Under the pieces are notes generated by a model, which saw only the letters and a program-made list of their open reading frames with translations, did not search any database and was not told where the DNA came from. A stretch of DNA of 64,000 nt from Allopusillimonas soli (GTDB taxonomy: Bacteria; Pseudomonadota; Gammaproteobacteria; Burkholderiales; Burkholderiaceae_B). The position numbers and the translations under genes were made by a program. The DNA is taken from the NCBI RefSeq assembly GCF_004153445.1, contig NZ_SDQC01000007.1, positions 1 through 64,000 on the forward strand, given 5' to 3'. Within the stretch, counting starts at the first letter, position 1, and every line of letters begins with the position of its first letter. Below, piece by piece: positions 42,317 to 49,437 of the stretch.

Positions 42317-42477
42317 CCCATTGCGTACCGCGATCGCCCCAGCGCCCCTGTTGCCGGTAGTGGCGAGAATGCATGCCATGTGGGGCACGCCAAAACGCGA
42401 CGCGTGGAAAAACCCTCTGAATCCATGCCGCAGCCCCGCTCGCATGCCGGGCTGCGGCTATTTCACGCTGGCCGCAC

Positions 42478-44151
42478 TTAGCGGCGACCACCTCCCAGCA
42501 AACCGCCCAGCAGGTTGGTCACAGGGGAAAGCAGATTGCCTGCGGCATTGCCGCCCTCTCCGCCCGTACCAGAGCCACCGCCGGTTACGCCGCCGGTCAA
42601 GCCTCCCACCAAATCAGTCACAGGTTTCAGCAAGCCGCCAGTCGAAGCGCCGCCATCCTGCGCGCCGCCGGTCAGGCCGCCCACCAGATTGGTGACGGGA
42701 GACAGAACGTTGCTGTTGCCACCCGCCGCGCCACCCGTGAGGCCCGATACCAGATTGGTCACAGGAGACAACAGACCCTGCGCCGCACCGTCGCCATTAT
42801 TGCCAGTCAAGCCACCCGCCAAGCCAGTAATGGGAGACAACAGGCCGCCACTTTCTGCGCCGCCGGTCAGACCATCTACGACCTGAGCTACCGGAGACAG
42901 CAACCCACCGTTTTCCGTGCCGCCGGTAAGACTGGTGACAATATCCGTGATCGGCGACAGCGGCCCGCCAGCTCCCTCTTCACCGCCGTTGCCCGTGAGG
43001 CTACCCACCAAACCCGTAACCGGGGACAGCAATCCACCAGCGCCGTTCTCGCCATCATTACCGGCAAGACCACCCAGCAAGCCAGTGAGCGGAGACAACA
43101 AGCCACCCTCTTCACCGCCTGGCAAGCCGCCCAGACTGCCGAGCAGATCGCCCACTGGCTGCAGCAGGCCGCCCTGTCCCGTCAAGGAGTCGGTGAGCGA
43201 GTACAAGCCATTGGTGATATTGCCACCCACCGCGGTAAGCGGTGCGCCGCCCTCACCGTTCAGCACGCCTCCCAGACTGGTAACGCCCTTACCCACGCCA
43301 TCCAGCAACCCACCAAGCCCCACGCCCAGATTGCCTGGCAGGCCGGAATCGGAAATGCTCGCGCCGAGATTGACGACTGCGTCACCCACGCCTGTCAGCA
43401 CGCCATCCACCGGCTCACCCAGCCCCGTCTGCGCACCTAGCTGTTGCGTGAGGTCTGTTACGGTGCCGACCACAGGTTCCGTGACGTTGTCCAGCTGCTG
43501 GCCCAAGTCGCCGAGCGTGGCGCCGGCATCCAGCGGCAGGACATTGTCCGTTGCATTACCTGCACCACCCAGTGTGGTTTCCAGCAGTCCCTTCGCGCCC
43601 GGATCGCCCGGATCGCCCGGATCGCCCGGATCGCCCGGATCGCCCGGATCGCCCGGATCGCCCGGATCGCCCGGATCGCCCGGATCGCCCGGATCGCCCG
43701 GATCGCCTGGATCACCCGGATCGCCTGGATCACCCGGATCGCCCGGATCGCCTGGATCGCCTGGATCGCCTGGATCGCCCGGATCGCCCGGATCGCCCGG
43801 ATCGCCCGGATCGCCCGGATCGCCTGGATCGCCTGGATCGCCTGGATCGCCTGGATCGCCTGGATCGCCTGGATCGCCTGGATCGCCTGGATCGCCTGGA
43901 TCGCCTGGATCGCCTGGATCGCCTGGATCGCCTGGATCATTGGGATCACCGGGATTACCAGGATCGCCAGGATTATTCGGATCACCAGGATTGCCAGGGT
44001 CACCCGGATTATCAATGTTTGGTGGCGTCAGCTCGCCGCCAGCCGTGAATCCGCAGCCCGTCAAAACCAAGGTGCTGCTAAACAGACTCGCCATCAACGC
44101 AAGTTTCAGTGTCCGACGCGACACTCTTGCGCGCGATCGTTTGGTCTCCAT
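42478..44151 (-). CDS. Large surface lipoprotein 3 with collagen-like Gly-Asp-Pro stalk
   Basis: The 557-residue paralog has a lipoprotein signal (LKLALMASLFSSTLVLTGC). Mixed G-N-P and N-D-P units come first, then 38 uninterrupted or nearly uninterrupted Gly-Asp-Pro triplets. The shared linker (GAKGLLETTLGGAGNATDN, QQLGAQTGLGEPVDGVLTG) and about nine LLSPVT[GN]L repeats follow, ending LLGGLLGGGRR. Gly-X-Y with Pro in Y would allow a collagen-type triple helix, here very acidic (one Asp per triplet). ATG 44151 follows GGGAGAG. Surface display is inferred from lipidation plus repeats. Confidence 0.87.
   Translation of the reverse strand: METKRSRARVSRRTLKLALMASLFSSTLVLTGCGFTAGGELTPPNIDNPGDPGNPGDPNNPGDPGNPGDPNDPGDPGDPGDPGDPGDPGDPGDPGDPGDPGDPGDPGDPGDPGDPGDPGDPGDPGDPGDPGDPGDPGDPGDPGDPGDPGDPGDPGDPGDPGDPGDPGDPGDPGDPGDPGDPGDPGAKGLLETTLGGAGNATDNVLPLDAGATLGDLGQQLDNVTEPVVGTVTDLTQQLGAQTGLGEPVDGVLTGVGDAVVNLGASISDSGLPGNLGVGLGGLLDGVGKGVTSLGGVLNGEGGAPLTAVGGNITNGLYSLTDSLTGQGGLLQPVGDLLGSLGGLPGGEEGGLLSPLTGLLGGLAGNDGENGAGGLLSPVTGLVGSLTGNGGEEGAGGPLSPITDIVTSLTGGTENGGLLSPVAQVVDGLTGGAESGGLLSPITGLAGGLTGNNGDGAAQGLLSPVTNLVSGLTGGAAGGNSNVLSPVTNLVGGLTGGAQDGGASTGGLLKPVTDLVGGLTGGVTGGGSGTGGEGGNAAGNLLSPVTNLLGGLLGGGRR
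43601..43942 (-). repeat. Minisatellite: 38 tandem 9-bp units encoding Gly-Asp-Pro
   Basis: From 43601 the plus strand reads GGATCGCCC or GGATCGCCT (a few GGATCACCC) every 9 bp, in register, to the 38th unit at 43934. The two main variants occur in blocks: mostly CCC near the 3' end of the gene, then a long CCT run near the 5' side. This points to recent slippage or unequal exchange. Nine-bp units keep the reading frame whatever the copy number. Confidence 0.95.
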
Positions 44152-44242
44152 GAATCTCTCCCGTCTTGAAGTGTTCGGTAGCGGCTGACGCCCTATGAAA
44201 CACCTAAAGCAACAAGCATGCCAATTTTTGATTCATGGCAAT

Positions 44243-44270
44243 AAAAATGGCGCCCAAAGCGCCATTTTTT
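44243..44270. terminator. Bidirectional-looking terminator after the TpsB gene
   Basis: AAAAATGGCGC and GCGCCATTTTTT form a long stem with a 5-nt loop and A- and T-runs on both sides. It lies 160 bp beyond the stop of the outer-membrane protein gene and 92 bp upstream of lipoprotein 3. Confidence 0.8.
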
Positions 44271-44357
44271 ATGTTTAGCTATATAAATCAATTGATTAAA
44301 ATAAAGCTCATGTCATTTTCCAGCCCGATACCGCCGAATTTGGACAAGATTCATTTC

Positions 44358-44408
44358 TGCGAATGTTACATATGGGGAGTCTTTTCGCTGGACGTTACGT
44401 AACAAAAA
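44358..44408 (-). promoter_or_regulatory. Conserved bipartite upstream element, copy 3 (lipoprotein 3)
   Basis: TGCGAATGTTACATATGGGG and CGTTACGTAACAAAAA with the palindrome GTTACGTAAC at 44394-44403, 243 bp before the lipoprotein 3 start. Unlike the other two copies, a terminator hairpin (44243) lies between the element and the gene. A promoter would then be expected in the AT-rich 44271-44315 or beyond the hairpin. Confidence 0.78.
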
Positions 44409-44430
44409 GTCAGCCCCGTCACCCCCAAGC

Positions 44431-46209
44431 CTACATACCATCATAAAGCAGGGAATAATTAGCATTGAACCGCAAGCTTCGGTCGTCGCTGTTTAGCGGA
44501 AGATCGCCCATAGGCTTGGCCACATTAAAATCGAACACATAGTGCTTGTCGTCTGTCAGGCGTACACCCAGCGCAGCAGACGAAAGCTTGCGGCCATTGT
44601 AGGACTTGAGATTATCGTCGTTATACCAAGCACGTGCGTGGTCGTACATGACATAGGGCTGAATAGCCGACAGTACGCCCCAACCCGTCGGGATGCGCTT
44701 GTTCAATTCCAGGGACATACCGTAACCCTTGTCGCCGGCGAGTTCGCCCTGCTCGTATCCCAGCCCATAATGCCAGGCGCCAAACGATATCTGCTCGAAA
44801 TTAGGCAAGATATCCGAGCTGTACTGACCAGCCGCCGACAGGGTAATGCCAAAATTATGCGGCAACCTGAAGGTTTGGCGTGCGTCCAACGTGTAGCGCA
44901 CAAAGTCCAGCTCATAGCTCGGATCAGCGAAAGTCGCATAGTTGCTTTCCACTTTCTTGGAAGCACCCCAGGCGTCAAACCCCTTGTTCACGCCAAGCGT
45001 AATATCCCGGCTCTGCACCGGGCCCACATCACGGTAGCGCAACTCGGCCCGCGCAACACGCAGATCCGTGCTCTGTTTCAACCACGCATTATCCACATCG
45101 CGGTGATATTGGTCTTTTGTGGCCGCGGCATAAACACTCAGCTTGCCCTTGAGCATCCGCTCGTTATTGAGAATAAATGGATAACTGACGCCGATGCCGA
45201 TTTTCTTGTTCTCAACGCGGCGATCCCATCCCTGGGACTCAAGCAACGCATCATGCGGTTCGGACAGGTAGTAATAGCCGTCGGACTCCAGCGCCAAGCC
45301 CTTGTTGCCGACGGGCACCGTGGCCTGATACGCGTAGTACTCCACATCATCATTTTGCAGCGGCGGCGCCGATGTGAGTTTGATCTGCTCACCCAGCGGG
45401 GTCAGACTGTTTAGCGTGACCCCGACCATGCCTTGCATGCCCGTACCCAAGTCGGCAATACCGCCAGACAGACTGACCCGCTGGCGCTGCGCGTCGATCA
45501 CAAATTCCGTCGCCCCATCCGCACGGCGAGGCATGTCCAGCTTGGGCGTAAAACTCACGCCAGGCACCTGGCGCATCAAATTCAACTGGCGTTCAAAAGT
45601 CTTGCGTGTCAATGGTTTCTCCGCCACGATGGGCGCCGCAAGCGATTGCAGCCTGTCGCCCGCATTGCCCACATCGCCCTCTATGCGCAAGCGCGACACA
45701 TGCCCTTCAACCACAGTGACTTTAACCAGACCATTTGCAAAGCTTTGGTTTTGCAGCAAGGCAAACGACAGCGCATAACCACGCGACTGGTATATGGCCG
45801 TGATTTTGTTTACCTCCTGAACCAGCGCCCCCACTGTTGTTTCCTTGCCGGCCAGCGGTTCCAGAATGGGGATGATGTCGCTCAGCGGCACAACCGTGTT
45901 TCCCGACACCGTGAAATGCCGGGGAATAATCCGCTGCGCCATACGCCGCTCGATCTGCCTTTGCGCATCGCTCTTTTGAATCTGCACCTGTGCCGGCCGC
46001 TTTTGCGTTTCGCCGGGCACCTGCAGTTTGGGCAGGCTATCGATGGGATTGCCGCGCACCACACCGTCCGCCAACACCGGTGCTGCGGGTAGAAGTATTA
46101 CGCCAGCCGCCAGCGCCCATGCACAGAATTTACGCCGTATGTGCGTTGTGTTCAAGAAAGAAACAACTCGACAAAAGACGTATGACGATATAGCGGTGGC
46201 AGTGGACAT
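44431..46209 (-). CDS. Two-partner-secretion outer-membrane protein (ShlB/FhaC/HecB family)
   Basis: The 592-residue protein has a signal peptide (RRKFCAWALAAGVILLPAAPVLA) and two POTRA domains (RHFTVSGNTVVPLSDI to KVTVVEGHVSRLRIEG, then the block with EKPLTRKTFERQLNLMRQVPGV). A 16-strand barrel follows, ending in FNANYSLLYDGM. TpsB proteins export large TpsA exoproteins. The usual VRG[FY] tetrad of the barrel loop reads GLGY here (HYGLGYEQGELAGDKGYG), so the Arg is missing. No TpsA gene is adjacent. ATG 46209 is preferred over TTG 46239. Positions 46210-46435 are AT-rich and carry no gene. Confidence 0.88.
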   Translation of the reverse strand: MSTATAISSYVFCRVVSFLNTTHIRRKFCAWALAAGVILLPAAPVLADGVVRGNPIDSLPKLQVPGETQKRPAQVQIQKSDAQRQIERRMAQRIIPRHFTVSGNTVVPLSDIIPILEPLAGKETTVGALVQEVNKITAIYQSRGYALSFALLQNQSFANGLVKVTVVEGHVSRLRIEGDVGNAGDRLQSLAAPIVAEKPLTRKTFERQLNLMRQVPGVSFTPKLDMPRRADGATEFVIDAQRQRVSLSGGIADLGTGMQGMVGVTLNSLTPLGEQIKLTSAPPLQNDDVEYYAYQATVPVGNKGLALESDGYYYLSEPHDALLESQGWDRRVENKKIGIGVSYPFILNNERMLKGKLSVYAAATKDQYHRDVDNAWLKQSTDLRVARAELRYRDVGPVQSRDITLGVNKGFDAWGASKKVESNYATFADPSYELDFVRYTLDARQTFRLPHNFGITLSAAGQYSSDILPNFEQISFGAWHYGLGYEQGELAGDKGYGMSLELNKRIPTGWGVLSAIQPYVMYDHARAWYNDDNLKSYNGRKLSSAALGVRLTDDKHYVFDFNVAKPMGDLPLNSDDRSLRFNANYSLLYDGM

Positions 46210-46382
46210 AAGCGCGGCTCGGTGCGGAAAAAGCGACAAATATCGCCCGTGTATCGCGACTTTAAAGATGTCACTAGGCCAAGCGATCTAAGCCGCATGA
46301 TAACGGCAGACCACTAAATACTACAAAATTCATCTGAAATGCTGCAAAAAACTAACAGATATTTATTTATTACTGTCTTAAA

Positions 46383-46407
46383 GGACAGTACTTCATAGAA
46401 TCTGTCC
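46383..46407 (+). promoter_or_regulatory. Inverted repeat upstream of the flp promoter
   Basis: GGACAG (46383-46388) and CTGTCC (46402-46407) form a dyad, 13 bp apart, ending 28 bp before the -35 hexamer. It is a candidate operator or activator site for the tad locus. Confidence 0.35.
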
Positions 46408-46435
46408 ACTAAAAGCTACAGAAGTTACCAATTCT

Positions 46436-46464
46436 TTGCTTATTTCTAGGGATTACCCTATAAA
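46436..46464 (+). promoter_or_regulatory. Sigma-70-type promoter of the tad/flp operon
   Basis: TTGCTT (46436-46441), a 17-bp spacer and TATAAA (46459-46464) lie in a very AT-rich region about 120 bp before the flp start. I found no convincing GG-N10-GC sigma-54 site here. Confidence 0.6.
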
Positions 46465-46586
46465 ATGATTCATCCCGTTACAGTAGTATGTGCTTGAAGA
46501 TCTAGGGAAAATTCCCGATCTTAAGCGGCGTAACGGCCAAAATGTATGTATATGTAAATTTTGTTTGTGTATGCAAGGGGATGGAA

Positions 46587-46763
46587 ATGAAAGAACAACT
46601 TATTCAGTTCTGGAAAGATGAAGAGGGTGCGACGGCCGTGGAGTATGGGCTGATTGTGGGGTTGATCGCTGCCGTTGTTGTAGGCGTGGTCGCGACGCTC
46701 GGAAATCAAATCGCGGCAGCATTTCAGGCTATTGTGGATGAGCTGCCGAAAATAACCGGCTGA
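46587..46763 (+). CDS. flp: Flp-type pilin subunit
   Basis: The 58-residue prepilin has a short leader and the Flp motif G-A-T-A-V-E-Y-G-L: DEEGATAVEYGLIVGLIAAVVVGVV. Processing by TadV would occur after the Gly, leaving a mature pilin with the conserved Glu-Tyr pair. ATG 46587 has AAGGGG at good distance; ATG 46581 would sit directly on it. It is the first gene of the tad operon and the major fibre subunit. Confidence 0.94.
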   Translation: MKEQLIQFWKDEEGATAVEYGLIVGLIAAVVVGVVATLGNQIAAAFQAIVDELPKITG

Positions 46764-46793
46764 GCCCCAATCTGGTAATTCTGAGCGATATGC

Positions 46794-47318
46794 GTGAATC
46801 ACATCTGGCTACTAATTTTCGTTGTATTCAACCTAGTTGCAACCTGGCTGGATATACGCACGCGTCGCATACCTAATTGGCTAATCCTTGCTGGAGCGGG
46901 ATACCAGCTTGCTTGGCTTTTATTAGCTACGCAAGACATTAAGTACACGTATCTTGCTTCGGCTCATTTGCCTAGCCTACAGGCTGCCTTGATTGGACTG
47001 GTAATTGGTTTCGTCGTGTTTTTCCCCCTATGGCGTTTTCGCGCCGTGGGAGCCGGCGATGTGAAATTCATTGGGGTTCTAGGTTTTTTTCTAGGCCCTG
47101 CCGGTCTCTTCCCGGCATTATTGATAGGCAGCATCTTGGCCGGTATACACGCCTTGTCTGCAGTTTTACTGCAAGGCTGGGTTGGTGCTCGTGCCATTTG
47201 GAAGCAACCGCCTGATATCCGCCGAGGCATTCCCTACGCTGCTTACATTGCTCTAGGCGCGTTATTTGGCATGGGATGGCTCATGTTTCACCCTGAACCC
47301 TGGTTATCGTCGTTGTAG
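46794..47318 (+). CDS. tadV: Prepilin peptidase TadV/CpaA
   Basis: The 174-residue A24 membrane aspartic protease has Asp residues in TWLDIRTRRIPNWL and VGAGDVKFIGVLGFFLG. It lacks the methyltransferase domain, as normal for TadV. It cleaves the Flp prepilin and the TadE/F pseudopilins. The start is GTG 46794. The gene is more AT-rich than the downstream tad genes. Confidence 0.93.
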   Translation: MNHIWLLIFVVFNLVATWLDIRTRRIPNWLILAGAGYQLAWLLLATQDIKYTYLASAHLPSLQAALIGLVIGFVVFFPLWRFRAVGAGDVKFIGVLGFFLGPAGLFPALLIGSILAGIHALSAVLLQGWVGARAIWKQPPDIRRGIPYAAYIALGALFGMGWLMFHPEPWLSSL

Positions 47319-47328
47319 GTAGTTCATC

Positions 47329-47826
47329 ATGGAAGCAGGCCCATATTTATTATCGGCACATCATAAACGCCACGCGCGGCAGCGTGGCGTTTATGCCGTT
47401 GAATTCGGGCTTGTGTTTCTTATCTTTTTTCTTGTGCTGTACGCCATCATGGCCTATGGCGTCGTCTTTGCCATACAGCAGACTTTGAATGGCGCGGCCC
47501 AGTCGGGTGCGCGTACGGCGCTCACGTGGCAGGGCTCGGAGACTGACCGGCAGGCAGCCGTGGAGGCGGAGGTGAAACGCCTGTCGGGTTGGCTGGGCAA
47601 ATGCAGCGGCCACATGAGCTGTAATTTTTGCAGCCCCCACGCCACGGCGTCGCCGTGCCCTTCCTCAACCACCCCCGATCTATACACCGTAGTCCTTAGC
47701 TATGACTACATGGGAGACGGGGCTTTTGTTCCTCCATTGCCAGGCGCAGAATTTTTTCTGCCCAGCACGCTTCGGGCCAGCGCCACGGTAAACCTGGATA
47801 TCACTGCCGTGTCACGGGGGAGCTGA
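47329..47826 (+). CDS. tadE: TadE-like pseudopilin
   Basis: The 165-residue protein has an N-terminal basic segment, then GVYAVEFGLVFLIFFLVLYAIMAYGVVFAIQQ, with the G-x-x-A-V-E-F pseudopilin cleavage motif and one hydrophobic segment. The periplasmic part has four cysteines (KCSGHMSCNFCSPHATASPC). TadE proteins are minor pilins needed for fibre assembly. The stop is 1 bp before the next gene. Confidence 0.88.
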   Translation: MEAGPYLLSAHHKRHARQRGVYAVEFGLVFLIFFLVLYAIMAYGVVFAIQQTLNGAAQSGARTALTWQGSETDRQAAVEAEVKRLSGWLGKCSGHMSCNFCSPHATASPCPSSTTPDLYTVVLSYDYMGDGAFVPPLPGAEFFLPSTLRASATVNLDITAVSRGS

Positions 47827-47827
47827 T

Positions 47828-48385
47828 ATGTGGCAACCTGCACCCAATGCCTCCGCCTTGCCAACACAGCCGATAACAGGTCTCGCCCCTGCGCTTCAGA
47901 ATGCTTCATATAAAGTGCAATCGGGTGTTGCCGCAATAGAGTTCGCGCTCACCATCATCCTCGTGTTGATGATTTTTTTCGGCATTATTGCTTTCGGCAC
48001 GCTCTTTTGGGTTCAGCAAAAAGTCTCCGATCTGGCGGCGGAAGGCGCGCGCTATGCCTTGGTACAAAGCAGCACCATGGCAAGCGGCAATGCCGCGGCG
48101 GAAGCAGGCTGCACGCATGTAAAGGATCTGGCCAGCCAGGACGCCATCTTGAAAGCGTTGATCGGCGGCGCCGTAGACGCAGGTTTTTGCACGGGTAGCG
48201 AGCAAGCCTGTCCCGGCGGAGCCAATAGCTGCGCCCAGATTGCCATCAGCACACCCGTGGTCGTCAACAGTTGGCCTTTGCTGAATGCCGTGCAAGGCAT
48301 TGCCAGCCTTTTTGACAACGGCTCAGCGCTATTTCCCTCTTCACTCTCCTCCACCGCCACCATACAGATACTGTCGGAGTCCTGA
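47828..48385 (+). CDS. tadF: Second TadE/TadF-like pseudopilin
   Basis: The 185-residue protein has a longer hydrophilic leader, then SGVAAIEFALTIILVLMIFFGIIAFGTLFWVQQKVS, the pseudopilin motif with conserved Glu, and a periplasmic domain with four cysteines (GCTHV, FCTGSEQACPGGANSC). It is a second minor pilin, paired with the preceding one. ATG 47828 follows GGGGGAG. Confidence 0.85.
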   Translation: MWQPAPNASALPTQPITGLAPALQNASYKVQSGVAAIEFALTIILVLMIFFGIIAFGTLFWVQQKVSDLAAEGARYALVQSSTMASGNAAAEAGCTHVKDLASQDAILKALIGGAVDAGFCTGSEQACPGGANSCAQIAISTPVVVNSWPLLNAVQGIASLFDNGSALFPSSLSSTATIQILSES

Positions 48386-48388
48386 AAC

Positions 48389-49375
48389 ATGAGCCCCATC
48401 CTGAAGTTCCTCGCCGCGATTCTGGTGGTGATTGCCGTGGCCCTGGGCGTGGTTGCTTACAGGATAGCCAACCGGCCCGCACTGCCTCCACCCGCGCCCA
48501 ATACCCCCATCGCGGCATCCGAAGCACCCAAGCCCGTGCCAACCTATCCCGTGGTGCTGGCGGCCAAAGATATTGCCGCTGGCGTGCCCATGGCGAACAC
48601 GGCATTGAAGACAGCACAATGGCCCGTATCGCCGAAACAGGCTTACGCCGAACCTAAAGAGCTGGTGGGCAAGCGCCTGCGTTTCGATCTGCCCGCCGGA
48701 GAACCCATCACGCGCGCAATGCTCATGCAGGGCCTGGCTACTTATCTGGACGAAGGCCAGCGCGCTGTCAGCATTCCGGTGGACGAGATTACCGGCGCAT
48801 CCAACCGGATACGCCCTGGCGACATTGTGGACGTGTTCTTCACGCTGGAGCGCAAGAGCAGCGGCGGCGCAGACAACGCGGAAGTGGCGGATACCCAAGC
48901 CCGGCTTCTCTTGCCGCAGGTACGCGTACTGGCCTATGGCCTCGACTCGCTGGACGGGCCGCCGCCCCAAGATGCGGCATCGGACAACCAGCAACCCCGG
49001 CGGAGAGATCAGGCAAACAACGCCATGCTGGCTGTGCCGCTTGCCCGCGTCAATGAGCTGCTGCTCGCGGTACGCAGCGGCAAGCTGCAACTGGCGCTGA
49101 GATCGCCGGAAGACGAGAGCCGCCCCGACACCGATCTATTCAAGCCCACAGAGCCGCTGCTTGCGGGCCGCAAAGATCTCACCGCCGCCGAGCGTCAGCT
49201 ATTGGCCGAGGCTGGCAACCGCGCCTATGCGGGCGAAAGCCTGACACAGGTGTCGGGTGCGGATCAGGACAACAAGCCGGAAAAAAAAGCCCAGGCTCCC
49301 CGAACATCCTCAGCCCAGCCACACCGTAGCGTACAAGTGATACGCGGCGGCAAGGCTGAGACCGTGAAGTACTGA
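48389..49375 (+). CDS. cpaB: Flp pilus assembly protein CpaB/RcpC (SAF domain)
   Basis: The 328-residue protein has an N-terminal membrane anchor (ILKFLAAILVVIAVALGVVAY), a SAF domain (VVLAAKDIAAGVPMANTALKT, KRLRFDLPAGEPITRAML) and an RcpC-like part (RAVSIPVDEITGASNRIRPGDIVDVFFTLE). The C-terminus is charged and low-complexity. It acts in the periplasm with the secretin. Confidence 0.92.
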   Translation: MSPILKFLAAILVVIAVALGVVAYRIANRPALPPPAPNTPIAASEAPKPVPTYPVVLAAKDIAAGVPMANTALKTAQWPVSPKQAYAEPKELVGKRLRFDLPAGEPITRAMLMQGLATYLDEGQRAVSIPVDEITGASNRIRPGDIVDVFFTLERKSSGGADNAEVADTQARLLLPQVRVLAYGLDSLDGPPPQDAASDNQQPRRRDQANNAMLAVPLARVNELLLAVRSGKLQLALRSPEDESRPDTDLFKPTEPLLAGRKDLTAAERQLLAEAGNRAYAGESLTQVSGADQDNKPEKKAQAPRTSSAQPHRSVQVIRGGKAETVKY

Positions 49376-49437
49376 CCAAATTTACGCGGCACAACCGGCG
49401 CTAACGCCATCACGCAACACGCAGCAAGGCGGGTTCC

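Noticed and set aside
43601-43942. CRISPR-like array of short repeats
   Set aside because: Units are 9 bp with no spacers and encode a continuous Gly-Asp-Pro stretch, so it is a coding minisatellite.
42917-44188. Long plus-strand open frame opposite lipoprotein 3, with a Ser-Pro-Gly repeat translation
   Set aside because: It is the antisense shadow of the 9-bp repeat, which leaves all frames open. The minus-strand gene has a start, ribosome-binding site, lipobox and paralogs; this frame has none. The same applies to frames at 43444-44169, 43551-44048 and 43458-44015.
46210-46586. Sigma-54 promoter upstream of flp
   Set aside because: I looked for GG-N10-GC because of the sigma-54 activator at 59107. 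No candidate had both doublets in good context, while a TTGCTT-N17-TATAAA site was present.
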